In this document: piece after piece, positions 50,836-60,254 of the stretch
Layout: every line of letters begins with the position of its first letter
Position numbering within the stretch: position 1 is the stretch's first letter
From: Nitrospirota bacterium
GTDB lineage: Bacteria; Nitrospirota; Thermodesulfovibrionia; Thermodesulfovibrionales; JdFR-85
Reading direction: 5' to 3'
Assembly (NCBI GenBank): GCA_035873375.1
Contig: JAYWMQ010000058.1
Location: 1-64,000, forward strand
DNA length: 64,000 nucleotides
Position numbers and translations under genes: made by a program
The notes under the pieces: generated by a model
Seen by the model: only the letters and a program-made list of their open reading frames with translations
Told to the model about the DNA's origin: nothing
Databases searched by the model: none

Positions 50836-53800
50836 TTATTTTTCCTGACAGGTACCTGTTTTAAAGCCTACGATACCGCTCTGTAATGAAAAGGGCGCTT
50901 TTATTTCGATTCCAGGGATATTTCCCAATGAGGTCTGGGCAAGCGCTTTGAGTGAACCACCCCTTGTAACCATTGCGCTGACACTTGCAAAACCCTCTCC
51001 GAGTTGTTGTTCCCTTCCAACAGTGGCAGGTTCAGTCGCTATCTCGTCTGTAAAGACATAGTCCTTATAGGCTGTGCCTGTTTCGTAATAGACGGCCCAG
51101 AGGTATCCATTTCCCTGGCTATCACTGCAGAGGTCTTCTTCCGGTATGTATGAGGTGAAGATGACGAGGCCTCCGAGTACAACAGGTTTTGCGAATGAAC
51201 GCTCACCTTTGAGACTTTCATGTCCCGCAACAGAGGGGAAGTTTATGACCCAGCCGTTCTTCGTGTTTATAGCATGTAAGAGGTCACACCATTCAATAGC
51301 GGTTGTATCACCACACGTACTGCCTGAAATTGTTGTCCCAGTTGCAGTGATATTTGTAGCGCCAACATCGACTGTTACACCGGATACATCAAGGAGGTTT
51401 GTTTCTGAGACAGCAGCGGTGCAAGCGTAATCCTTCCAGGGCTGGCATATCTCTTTTATGCCGTAAAATGCCTGGGCATCATTGCTTAACTTGTCATCGG
51501 AGCCAATGAACTTGCCGGCTCCGAAAAAGACCCACATATTTCCTTTTTTATCGAGTGCTACGGATGGCGCGGATGTTATCGGCTTATAACCGGAGGTGGA
51601 GATAAGGGTTGAAAGTTTCCACTCATTGAAGACATCGGTGCTGTTCTTTGTAACAAGCCTGTACATGTTGCCGCTGAGCTGATTATATCCCGTCCCTGCA
51701 TCATAAGCCTCTCCTATATATCCAACATCGACCTTGTAATCAAGGTTGACGTCAACGGTGATGGGGTCTGTCATAAAGGCATTGCCGACACCTGTGTCAA
51801 AGGACTTCAAAAGGCTGCCGGTCTTAAGATCAACTACAAAGACCTTGCCTGTCTGGTCACTGCTTACATTGGAGCCTGCATCAAACTCAGTGGGGCCGGA
51901 GCCGACAATCATGACCCACAGATCTTTAGTATCGGTATTCACCCTTGCAACTGCCGGGTATGACATGGTAAGCCCGAGTCCCAGATCAGGGACACCATCA
52001 GCGTCTGAATCCTGGTCTGTAAAAGTCCAGAGGAGTTTTGGAGGGACCTCGGGGTTAGTTATATCAAGGGCAAAGTAGGCAGAGTAAAATGTTTCGTTGG
52101 TTCCGTTAATATCAGCGCTGATTTGTTTGCCCCCGAGTCTCATCCCTCCTATGAGTATGGTACCCCATCCAGAAGGATGTAATACATTAGACTGTCCATT
52201 AATGCAGTCTGCACTGGAATTGGTAGCATCGCAGAATATCCGGATATCGGTAACCTTGGGCTTCAGATCAACATAGTAGACATGGGTGTAGTTGGGATTT
52301 GTAAGCCATTTAAGGTGAGGAAGTAGCTGTTTTGGTATAAATCCCCAGAGTTCATCCCCGAGGGCGAGTTCCTTGCCGATAGGAGGGTATGTCCCGCCGT
52401 TTTCGTACTGGCCGGTAGCTGCGTTGTATTTGCCTCCGTTAAAGGCATGGAGCATTCCGTCATTGGCGCCGACATAGACAACATTCCTCCTGTCTTTATA
52501 TGTTCGATAAAAGCCTGTGTAAGAGATGTCCCTGTAAAGCCTGTCGTAGTTTTCGCCGGGCAAGCCGACAGGTGTCGGTGATGAGTAAATGATGTCCCCT
52601 AATTTCCAGACCTTTCCGTTAATAGTCCTTGGCCTGTATCCGGGTATATCTTCGCCCTGAATGTATTTGATTATATTTGTGGCCTCTGCACTGTTTGCTG
52701 CTCTGAGATAATCATCCAGGCCATTGCCGTCCTTGAACTCAATGAGGCTCAATCCGTCTGTAGTGGTGTATATTAAACGGGGCAGGGTTGAAAGTTCCCT
52801 TTCCCGGAGTTTCTCCCCGGCCTCCCATAACGGGGTGTCCGAAACATTGCCATCAGTATCCACCTCCAATGCCTGCAAATAACCTATCCAGTCCCTTTTA
52901 CCTTCAGGAAATGTCTTTTCAGGATAAAAATATGCCTGATAAACAATATTCCCCTCTCCGTTCCTCGAACCTGCAAGAGCGGGTGCAGTGCCTGATGCTG
53001 TTTGTTCGATAATTTTAAACAGCGCCTTTATCAGGGCTGCCTCAAGTTCATCTCCTGTTTTCGCTGCATAGAAATTGTCGTCAAAATCATCATTGTTAGT
53101 GTTGTACTCACTGGTCTGATCAGGCTCATTGTTGCTGTTCGAATCTATAAATCCGCCGTTCCTTGCCGCTCCGCCACCACCGCTTGAATAATCATTGGGA
53201 GAGGTGCCTGTACCGGAAGACCAGTTCAGTAGTCTTCTGCCATCAGGTGTGTTACTGCCAAAAGTTGCATATATAAAATAATGTGTGAGATATTGTCTTT
53301 CATTGTCAACAACGGCACTACCATCGGGATTCGTCTTATCACTGAGGTTTCTGAGGTCATTGGTATGACCATAGTAGGCAACATTGTCAATGTAATGTGA
53401 TCCTTCGAGGTCCTGGTCCCAGAAATAGTTGAGAAGGGCACCGTCTACAGTGGTAGTTGTGTCTGCCCAGTCTGGTATTCCGGTTGATTTTTCATTAGCC
53501 GGACTATCGGCATAGGCTGAACCATAGCTTCTTAGTGCAGATGGAATTTCCAGGTCAGCAGTCGGTTCTCCATCTGTGATAGTAATGACAAAGCAACTGG
53601 CGCAGGGGACCCATCTTGTATCAGCAGCCGGATCAAGTGCATAGTTGAATGGATCGGTTTCATCGCTTACAGTATAGGACCCGGAAGAATTTGAAGTATA
53701 TCGAGGCCCAGTACTGCCGGTGGTGCTGTCCTGAGCGAAGTATCCGGTTGCCGTCCAGAGTGATTCGGCAAGAGGTGTTGAGGGAGCTGAAGGACTGTTT

Positions 53801-54774
53801 GCGATGTTGTTTATTATGTCATCCTTTACTGCATCATAGTACCCAACCGGAACTACTACGGTTCCACCGTCTATCGGAATTATCGCCCCCCCACCAGAGG
53901 TGCCTGTCTCTCCCCTGCAATTACCGCCGCCGTTATCGTCAAATGTACCGTCGGTTATCAGTTCAAGACCCCATCTTACGCTGCTGCCGACTCTCTGAAT
54001 TACCCCTCCGGGCTCTGAGCCCCTGTGTACAGTGACATAATGTGTAGTGGAATTAACGTTGAAATAAGCTATCGGCTCTGTTGACGTGCCTGTTGCATTA
54101 TCAAAGGCGAATGTCAGGGGACAGTCACTGTAAGGTGTATAGTTTGCTGAATTGAGGTTTCCGTCTTCTGCAACACAAATTTTCTTTTCATACCCCTCAA
54201 GTTTAATGTGTGCCGCCTTTCCAATGAGGTCATGAGGGTGTCCACCGGTTATACCGGCCCTTGCCTTTGTTCTTCCGCCAATAAGTGCCTTCTTTATTAT
54301 GTCGGACCGTCTCATGGTAAGCCAGTTCAGGAAGTTACCGTCCCACCACGCTGCTCCTGCAGGTTTGGAGTCACTGATTGTACTCTTATTGCCAACAGCC
54401 TCGAACTCGCTTACAGATGATGTGTACTGATACCATTTGTAAGGATCAAAGTAACCGTAATATTCTCTGTTTGGATAAAACCCTACACTTGTCGGGATAG
54501 CTGCACGTCCACCACTTGAAGTCCTTGCATTCCAGTTAAAATCATAGGCAAAGTAGTTCAGGGAAATCGAGGTGTCCAGATTGATAAGCACATTCGGCTT
54601 TATCAGCTTGCCGCCAAAGGGCGGATATGCAGTATATTGTGCAATTGAGGGAGAATCGTCTGAGAGTGCAAAGCTGGCGGAAGTGAGTATAAAGACCATA
54701 ATTGTCATCAGGAAAAGGAGTTTCCTGAAAAATCTCCCTGTTATTTCCTTTCTTACATTTTCTGAAGCCTTCAT
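50836..54774 (-). CDS. pilY1: PilY1-like type IV pilus tip adhesin, copy 2
   Basis: A 1312-aa exported protein with an N-terminal signal (about 20-38). MIDAS-like D67-T-S-I-S replaces the usual DxSGS. The C-terminal PilY1 propeller has the calcium loop DVNLDYKVD. It is extremely close to copy 3 over the C-terminal half, in protein and in DNA. A strong GGAGGAAGGAGG site precedes the ATG. It is a stand-alone gene, with no pilins upstream, under sigma54 promoter C. Alternative tip adhesin is the likely role. Confidence 0.92.
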   Translation of the reverse strand: MKASENVRKEITGRFFRKLLFLMTIMVFILTSASFALSDDSPSIAQYTAYPPFGGKLIKPNVLINLDTSISLNYFAYDFNWNARTSSGGRAAIPTSVGFYPNREYYGYFDPYKWYQYTSSVSEFEAVGNKSTISDSKPAGAAWWDGNFLNWLTMRRSDIIKKALIGGRTKARAGITGGHPHDLIGKAAHIKLEGYEKKICVAEDGNLNSANYTPYSDCPLTFAFDNATGTSTEPIAYFNVNSTTHYVTVHRGSEPGGVIQRVGSSVRWGLELITDGTFDDNGGGNCRGETGTSGGGAIIPIDGGTVVVPVGYYDAVKDDIINNIANSPSAPSTPLAESLWTATGYFAQDSTTGSTGPRYTSNSSGSYTVSDETDPFNYALDPAADTRWVPCASCFVITITDGEPTADLEIPSALRSYGSAYADSPANEKSTGIPDWADTTTTVDGALLNYFWDQDLEGSHYIDNVAYYGHTNDLRNLSDKTNPDGSAVVDNERQYLTHYFIYATFGSNTPDGRRLLNWSSGTGTSPNDYSSGGGGAARNGGFIDSNSNNEPDQTSEYNTNNDDFDDNFYAAKTGDELEAALIKALFKIIEQTASGTAPALAGSRNGEGNIVYQAYFYPEKTFPEGKRDWIGYLQALEVDTDGNVSDTPLWEAGEKLRERELSTLPRLIYTTTDGLSLIEFKDGNGLDDYLRAANSAEATNIIKYIQGEDIPGYRPRTINGKVWKLGDIIYSSPTPVGLPGENYDRLYRDISYTGFYRTYKDRRNVVYVGANDGMLHAFNGGKYNAATGQYENGGTYPPIGKELALGDELWGFIPKQLLPHLKWLTNPNYTHVYYVDLKPKVTDIRIFCDATNSSADCINGQSNVLHPSGWGTILIGGMRLGGKQISADINGTNETFYSAYFALDITNPEVPPKLLWTFTDQDSDADGVPDLGLGLTMSYPAVARVNTDTKDLWVMIVGSGPTEFDAGSNVSSDQTGKVFVVDLKTGSLLKSFDTGVGNAFMTDPITVDVNLDYKVDVGYIGEAYDAGTGYNQLSGNMYRLVTKNSTDVFNEWKLSTLISTSGYKPITSAPSVALDKKGNMWVFFGAGKFIGSDDKLSNDAQAFYGIKEICQPWKDYACTAAVSETNLLDVSGVTVDVGATNITATGTTISGSTCGDTTAIEWCDLLHAINTKNGWVINFPSVAGHESLKGERSFAKPVVLGGLVIFTSYIPEEDLCSDSQGNGYLWAVYYETGTAYKDYVFTDEIATEPATVGREQQLGEGFASVSAMVTRGGSLKALAQTSLGNIPGIEIKAPFSLQSGIVGFKTGTCQEK

Positions 54775-54819
54775 TCTACCTCCTTCCTCCTGTAGTCTGT
54801 TATAAAGTCGAACAGTGTA

Positions 54820-54887
54820 AAATCCCCTGGTCCCCCTCTACAGAGGGGGACTCCTTAAAACCCCTTTTAAGGGGGCAGGGGGATTTC
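54820..54887. repeat. Palindromic GC-rich element in the pilY1 copy 2 leader
   Basis: Outer arms AAAATCCCC and GGGGGATTT flank an inner hairpin CCCCCTCT / AGAGGGGG and a second CCCCTTTTAAGGGG. It lies between sigma54 promoter C and the coding start and could attenuate transcription or be a dispersed repeat insertion. Confidence 0.6.
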
Positions 54888-54939
54888 GTGTTGTCCCTTT
54901 GGTGAACTCTTAAGTTTTTTTAATGTTACTGGTTATAAA

Positions 54940-54976
54940 GCAATATCAATGCCTGAATTTTTTTGCTTATATTTCA
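54940..54976 (-). promoter_or_regulatory. Sigma54 promoter C (pilY1 copy 2)
   Basis: Minus-strand AGGCATTGATATTGCTTT: GG and GC 10 bp apart (54952-54953, 54940-54941). TGAAATATAAG (54966-54976) is 12 bp further upstream. Nearly identical to promoter A over about 40 bp. Predicted start near 54928, leader of about 150 nt. Confidence 0.8.
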
Positions 54977-55017
54977 GGATGTTGCAGGAAGGGTATATCC
55001 TTGGCAGAAAAAAATAT

Positions 55018-55056
55018 GTAATCAGCTTCACAGATTGTGGAAGCAACTACCATAGA
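55018..55056 (-). promoter_or_regulatory. Upstream activating element C
   Basis: Core dyad CACAGATTGTG (55029-55039) is a perfect CACA-N3-TGTG, matching elements A and B with substitutions in the spacer. It lies 76 bp upstream of the -24 box, one helical turn further than A and B. Confidence 0.5.
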
Positions 55057-55136
55057 ATTATCAGCAGAAAGCAGTTTAGGGGAAAGAACTGAGGTGAAAA
55101 CCCCGGGTCCATTTGTAAAAAGTTGAAGATATTTGA

Positions 55137-56045
55137 TCAGCCTGTACGTTCAAGAAAACCTATTGTGGTGCTAAAAGGCAGGATGATCTCACCGCCATGA
55201 CCGTCTTTTACCGACACCGTTATGTCGTGCTCTCCTTCGTCATCAGGTGTTACCAGCCAGGTTATAACGCCGGTTTCGGGGTCGATCGTCATGCCCTCAG
55301 GAGCCTGCTTAAGGGTATAGGTGAGCGTGTCGCCGTCTGGGTCAAATGCTTTGATTTTTGCCGAGTAGACAGAGCCGTTAAATTCTGTTTCCAGTTCATC
55401 AGAGACGACCGGTGCGGAATTGGCAACACGGCTTTCAAGAATTATTGCACGGCCTCTTGTTTCGCCGTCAGATGGGGTTATTTTTACAGAGACCCTGTCG
55501 CCTCTTTTTATAAGATTGCCGTTCAATATCCCGGGGTCGTCAAGTGCCTGTTGCGGTATGATCTCACCATTTATAAACCACTCGTAATCAACGGTTACGT
55601 TATCACCGTCTCCGTCAAATGTCTTTATTTTAACGTGCAGGTCGTTCCCTTTTCGGGGTGGGCTGGGCAGGAGTGCGGCTGACTGGATCTTGGGTTGGAT
55701 GTTGGCAATAACCAATGGGTCGGAAAGACATTCACCGAGGTCTTTAGTTGAGACCCTTACTCTCACCTCATCGTGCTTTCTGAGTCCGGAGTATTTGAGA
55801 ACAAGGCCATTGGCCCCTGTGATCTCTGTATTGTTTACAAACCACTGGTAGCTCAGATCCCGGGGATTTGCTCCCCTTACGTACACTGTGATTGAGTTTT
55901 TCCTTGTTGCGTCCTCAGGAATTAAATTAATCGTGTAAGGACATTTTTTTTGAGGCTGTGACGCTTGTACAGCTTTTTCCTGCTCTGCATTTCCACAGGA
56001 TATTATCAATAAAAGTGTTAGCGCCAGTACTATTGGTTTCATCAT
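55137..56045 (-). CDS. Surface lipoprotein with Ig/cadherin-like repeats
   Basis: A 302-aa lipoprotein: signal then LIISCG with the acylated Cys. The mature part has two PKD/Ig-like repeats (about 35-115 and 115-205; YQWFVNNTEITGA and YEWFINGEIIP mark equivalent strands) and a C-terminal He_PIG/cadherin-like domain (about 215-295; SAPVVSDELETEF, GMTIDPETGVITW). DxDGD loops suggest Ca binding. It lies between two pilY1 genes and 92 bp upstream of element C, but has no visible sigma54 promoter of its own. Adhesive or scaffold role inferred. Confidence 0.75.
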   Translation of the reverse strand: MMKPIVLALTLLLIISCGNAEQEKAVQASQPQKKCPYTINLIPEDATRKNSITVYVRGANPRDLSYQWFVNNTEITGANGLVLKYSGLRKHDEVRVRVSTKDLGECLSDPLVIANIQPKIQSAALLPSPPRKGNDLHVKIKTFDGDGDNVTVDYEWFINGEIIPQQALDDPGILNGNLIKRGDRVSVKITPSDGETRGRAIILESRVANSAPVVSDELETEFNGSVYSAKIKAFDPDGDTLTYTLKQAPEGMTIDPETGVITWLVTPDDEGEHDITVSVKDGHGGEIILPFSTTIGFLERTG

Positions 56046-56159
56046 CAGATTTATTTTAGCACAATTTGGCCGTGTTTTCTTGATGTGCAGGAATTTGAGT
56101 AATTATTCAGACAGGATTAACAGGATATTTTTAAAAGTATTATTCTAATCTTTTACTGT

Positions 56160-56200
56160 TTTCTCTGCATTCTCAGCGAGCTCTGCGGTGAACTATTTCT
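56160..56200. repeat. CTCTGC-type dispersed repeat
   Basis: TTCTCTGCATTCTCAGCGAG followed by CTCTGCGGTGAA, related to the copy at 43825. It fills the gap between pilY1 copy 3 and the lipoprotein gene. Confidence 0.4.
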
Positions 56201-56214
56201 CTTTAGTACGGTAA

Positions 56215-56242
56215 AACTCCCCCTTTTTCTGAAGGGGGAGTT
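56215..56242 (-). terminator. Intrinsic terminator of the cluster I pil operon
   Basis: Minus-strand stem AACTCCCCCTT / AAGGGGGAGTT with a 6-nt loop followed by a T-run, about 20 bp after the pilY1 copy 3 stop. Confidence 0.8.
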
Positions 56243-56264
56243 CAATCTGTCCGTCACCCGCTAC

Positions 56265-59200
56265 CTACTGCCTGCACTCGCCTGTCTTCCAGCCAGCGAT
56301 ACCGCTTGTTAAGCTAAAGGGCGTTTCTGTTTCTATCTGGAATTCTGCATCTATCGAAGTCTGGGCAAATGCCTTAAGTGAACCGCCCCTTGTAACCATG
56401 GCGCTGACATTTGCAAAACCCTCTCCGAGATCTCTTGTTCTGCTTACAGTACTCGAAGTATCGTCTGTAAAGATATAGTTTTTATAGGCTGTGCCTGTCT
56501 CGTAATAGACGGCCCAGAGGTATCCACTTCCCTGGCTATTACTGCAGAGGTCTTCTTCCGGTATGTATGAGGTGAAGATGAGAAGACCTCCAAGCACAAC
56601 AGGTTTTGCGAATGAACGCTCACCTTTGAGGCTCGCGTGTCCCGGTACAGATGGGAAGTTTATAGTCCAGCCATCTGCAGCAGCAGATGCACTAATGATG
56701 CTGCTCCATGTCTGGGCATTTGTGCTGCAGTCCGTAACAGTGCCGCCTTCGCAGACATCTACTGCAGATGCATCGTAAAGATCCGCCTCTAAGACAGTAG
56801 TTGTGCACGTGTAATTTTGCCAGGGTTTGCATACATCCTTTATGCCGTAGAAGGTCTGTGCATCCGAGGTCAACTGGTCATCCGAGCCGATGAACTTGCC
56901 TGTACCGAAGAAAATCCACATGTTCCCTTTTCCATCAAGTGCAGCAGATGGTGCAGAGGTTATCACTTTATAACCTGAGGTGGAGATAAGGGTTGAGAGT
57001 TGCCACTCATTGAACACATCTGTGCTGTTCTTTGTAACAAGCCTGTACATGTTGCCACTGAGCCGGTTATATCCTGTTCCAGGATCATAAGCCTCTCCTA
57101 TATATGCAACATCAACCTTGTAGTCAAGATTAACATCAACGGTGATGGGGTCTGTCATAAAGGCATTACTGGCTGTGTCAAAGGACTTCAAAAGGCTGCC
57201 AGTTTTCAGATCAACTACAAAGACCTTGCCTGTCTGGTCACTGCTTACATTGGAGCCTGCATCAAACTCGGTAGGACCTGAGCCCACGATCATGACCCAG
57301 AGGTCATCGGTATCTGATGCCTTGACTCTTGCCACTGCCGGGTATGACGTGGTAAGGCCGAGGCCCATATCCGGGATTCCATCAGAGTCTGCATCCTGAT
57401 CTGTAAATGTCCAGAGGAGTTTCGGCGGAACCTCAGGGTTGGTTATATCAAGGGCAAAATAGGCCGAGAATGTCCGGTACTTATTGCCCCCCGCTGTCCA
57501 CTCCATGTCTTTCCCTCCAAGTCTCATGCCGCCAATGAGTATGGTCCCCCATCCGTTGGGGTGGTCGGTATCAGGCGTAAATATCTGTACATCTGTAACC
57601 TTTGGTTTCAGGTCAACATAATAGACATGGGTGTATTTGTTGTATGTCAGCCATTTAAGGTGGGGGAGGAGCTGCTGAGGTATAAATCCCCAGAGTTCAT
57701 CACCGAGGGCAGTCCCTCCTGTGATACAGTTTCCGTTCGTGTCCCTGGCTGTGGCATACGTATATTTGGCAGCGCTTGTGTCATAGCAATAGAACCCTGC
57801 GTTAAAGGCATGGAGCATGCCGTCATTGGCGCCGGCATAGACAACATTTCTCCTGCCTTTATATGTTCTGTAGAAGCTTGTGTAGGAGATGTCCTTATAC
57901 CGTCTGTCATAGTTTTCCTCGGGAGTACCTACAGGTGTCGGGGATGAGTAGATAATGTCCCCGAGCTTCCATGTATTTGTCGTACCGTCAATGGTAACGG
58001 TCCTGGGCCTGTAACCGGCTTTATCCACTCCTCTTATGTAATCTATAATGTCTGCTGCTTCTGTATTATCCTCTGCCCTGAGATAGTCCTTCAGTGCGGA
58101 AGCGTTTGATGTCACAAAGCTATAATCAGTTCCATCAATTGTGGTGTAGATTACCCTGTCCCCGGCCGGTTTTTCCCATAGTTTCTTCCCGGCTTCCCAT
58201 AGTGGAGTAGCGGTAACATTGCCATCTGCATCAACCTCCGATGCCTTCAGGTAACCCAGCCACTGTCTGAATGTGGAATTTCCCATCATGTCGGTAAATT
58301 CCCTTTCAGGATAGAAAGATGCCTGATAAATTATGCCGTTGCTGCCAGCACCCCTTGAGCCGGCAAAGGCTGGCGCTGAGCCTGATGCTGTCTTTGCCAG
58401 TATATCAAACAGGGCCTTCAACAGGGCTGCCTCAAGTTCGTCTCCGGTTTTCGCCTCATAAAAGGTGTCGTCATAATCATCATTGTCGGTGTTATACTCA
58501 CTGGCCTGGTTTGGCACGAAATCGGTGCCTGACTCAATAAAGCCGCCGTTTCTTGCTGCCCCGCCGCCGCCACTTAAATAATCATTAGGGGGTGTGCCGG
58601 TACCGGAAGACCAGTTCAGGAGTCTTCTTGCATCAGGTTTTCCATCACCGAAGTTGGCATAGATGAAGTAGTGAGAAAGATACTGCTCCGCAGGCAGTTC
58701 AGGCTGAGTCCGCAGGTCCCTGTAAGAATTTCCGGTGTCAACATGACCCCAGAGTGCTACATTATCAACAAAGTGGGAGCCGTTTAATCTTGAATCCCAG
58801 AAGTAGTTAAGGATACTGCCCTCGGCAGTTTTGGTGCTCAGGTCTTCCCACCCTGGTAAACGGTTTGTGCCGTCGGCATAGGTGTTACCGTATCCCCTCG
58901 GGGGGGCTGGAGCCGGAAGAAAGTCTGTATCCTGGGTCGGCTCTCCGTCTGTGATGGTTATGACAAAGCTGTCACCGCAGCCCACCGGCTTAGGATCTGA
59001 AACAGTCAAGCCATAATTATAAGGATCTACAGGTATATTATCAGTTACGTCGGTTTCTAACGGATAGGAGCTTGAATAATATCGTCCCACACTATTTCCC
59101 GTAGCACTCTCCTGCCTGAAATATCCGGTTGCCGTCCAGATGGACTCTGCAAGGGGAGTCGCCGGTGTCCAGGGAACCATTTGTGCAATCGTATCCACTA

Positions 59201-60239
59201 TTATGTCTACCTTGTTATACCCTACAGGTACCTTTATCTTTCCCCCCTTAACGTTAATGATCGAGGTTGCCCTGCCCATTCCCTGTCCCCCCATGCGCCG
59301 ATAGCCGCCTGCTTCGTCCCTTCCCTTGTAATGTCCCATTCCCATGCCCTTGTTGGCTTGCCTCTCTGCCTTGGCAACAACGTCATCATCCATGAATTCA
59401 AGTCCCCACCTCACACTGTTGCCAATCCGCTGTATTACACCCAGTGGCGCTCCATCTGCTAAGTCACGATGGACAATGACCTTGAAATTATTAGTTGCGC
59501 TTTCCGTATAGGAATTGCCGATACTGAAGGCAGGAATATCGTTAAAGGAGGTATTGTTTGAGCCCATTCCACCCATTTTTATTCCCTCGTCATTGTCAAA
59601 GGTGAATACTACCGTACCAGTATAAGGCGTATAGTTTTGTGCGTTGGAGACTTTCTTCTGATATCCCACATACTTGGTATAGACATACGGGGGTTCTGCT
59701 ACAATATCCTGTGCGTGAGTGTCTGAGCTGTCAGTTATTATACCGGCCCTGAGCTTTGTCTTGCCGCCGATGAGAGCCTTTTTCAGCAGGTCGGATCGTC
59801 TCATGGTCAGCCAGTTAAGGAAATTGCCGTTCCATGGGCCGCCATCACCCTTAAACTCGTCGCCACTATATGTATAGCCCTTATCAGAATCAAAGTAGCC
59901 ATAGTAAGTTTTATTTGGATTATATCCGGTGCTGGGATTCGGTTCTGCAGGTCTTGGAGGCCCCCCCCCTTTTACTGTCGGGGCTGTCATTGCGTTGTAG
60001 TCAAAATTATACGCAAAGTAGTTGAGGGAAGTGGATGTATCCAGGTTTATAAGTACGTTCGGCTTTAGTATCTTGCCGCCAAAGGGCGGATATGCTGTGT
60101 ATTGTCCAATTGAAGGGGAGTTGTCCGAGAGCACAAAGCCACCTGAAGTCAGGATAAAGATTGTGACTGTTATCAGGGAGACGAGGCCCCTGAAGACCTT
60201 GCCCCTTCTTTTTCCTCTTATATCTCTTAACGCTTTCAT
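56265..60239 (-). CDS. pilY1: PilY1-like type IV pilus tip adhesin, copy 3
   Basis: A 1324-aa exported protein, last gene of fimT-pilVWX-pilY1. Signal about 18-38; MIDAS-like D67-T-S-T-S. It has the C-terminal propeller with calcium loop DVNLDYKVD. Near-identical to copy 2 for long stretches (e.g. GSGPTEFDAGSNVSSDQTGK). It differs by an insertion of about 35 residues near 285-320 that is rich in Gly, Met, His and Arg (GMGMGHYKGRDEAGGYRRMG), where copy 2 has a Gly/Cys segment. This loop could bind metal or ligand. Confidence 0.93.
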   Translation of the reverse strand: MKALRDIRGKRRGKVFRGLVSLITVTIFILTSGGFVLSDNSPSIGQYTAYPPFGGKILKPNVLINLDTSTSLNYFAYNFDYNAMTAPTVKGGGPPRPAEPNPSTGYNPNKTYYGYFDSDKGYTYSGDEFKGDGGPWNGNFLNWLTMRRSDLLKKALIGGKTKLRAGIITDSSDTHAQDIVAEPPYVYTKYVGYQKKVSNAQNYTPYTGTVVFTFDNDEGIKMGGMGSNNTSFNDIPAFSIGNSYTESATNNFKVIVHRDLADGAPLGVIQRIGNSVRWGLEFMDDDVVAKAERQANKGMGMGHYKGRDEAGGYRRMGGQGMGRATSIINVKGGKIKVPVGYNKVDIIVDTIAQMVPWTPATPLAESIWTATGYFRQESATGNSVGRYYSSSYPLETDVTDNIPVDPYNYGLTVSDPKPVGCGDSFVITITDGEPTQDTDFLPAPAPPRGYGNTYADGTNRLPGWEDLSTKTAEGSILNYFWDSRLNGSHFVDNVALWGHVDTGNSYRDLRTQPELPAEQYLSHYFIYANFGDGKPDARRLLNWSSGTGTPPNDYLSGGGGAARNGGFIESGTDFVPNQASEYNTDNDDYDDTFYEAKTGDELEAALLKALFDILAKTASGSAPAFAGSRGAGSNGIIYQASFYPEREFTDMMGNSTFRQWLGYLKASEVDADGNVTATPLWEAGKKLWEKPAGDRVIYTTIDGTDYSFVTSNASALKDYLRAEDNTEAADIIDYIRGVDKAGYRPRTVTIDGTTNTWKLGDIIYSSPTPVGTPEENYDRRYKDISYTSFYRTYKGRRNVVYAGANDGMLHAFNAGFYCYDTSAAKYTYATARDTNGNCITGGTALGDELWGFIPQQLLPHLKWLTYNKYTHVYYVDLKPKVTDVQIFTPDTDHPNGWGTILIGGMRLGGKDMEWTAGGNKYRTFSAYFALDITNPEVPPKLLWTFTDQDADSDGIPDMGLGLTTSYPAVARVKASDTDDLWVMIVGSGPTEFDAGSNVSSDQTGKVFVVDLKTGSLLKSFDTASNAFMTDPITVDVNLDYKVDVAYIGEAYDPGTGYNRLSGNMYRLVTKNSTDVFNEWQLSTLISTSGYKVITSAPSAALDGKGNMWIFFGTGKFIGSDDQLTSDAQTFYGIKDVCKPWQNYTCTTTVLEADLYDASAVDVCEGGTVTDCSTNAQTWSSIISASAAADGWTINFPSVPGHASLKGERSFAKPVVLGGLLIFTSYIPEEDLCSNSQGSGYLWAVYYETGTAYKNYIFTDDTSSTVSRTRDLGEGFANVSAMVTRGGSLKAFAQTSIDAEFQIETETPFSLTSGIAGWKTGECRQ

Positions 60240-60254
60240 TTAACTTACCCCCTT

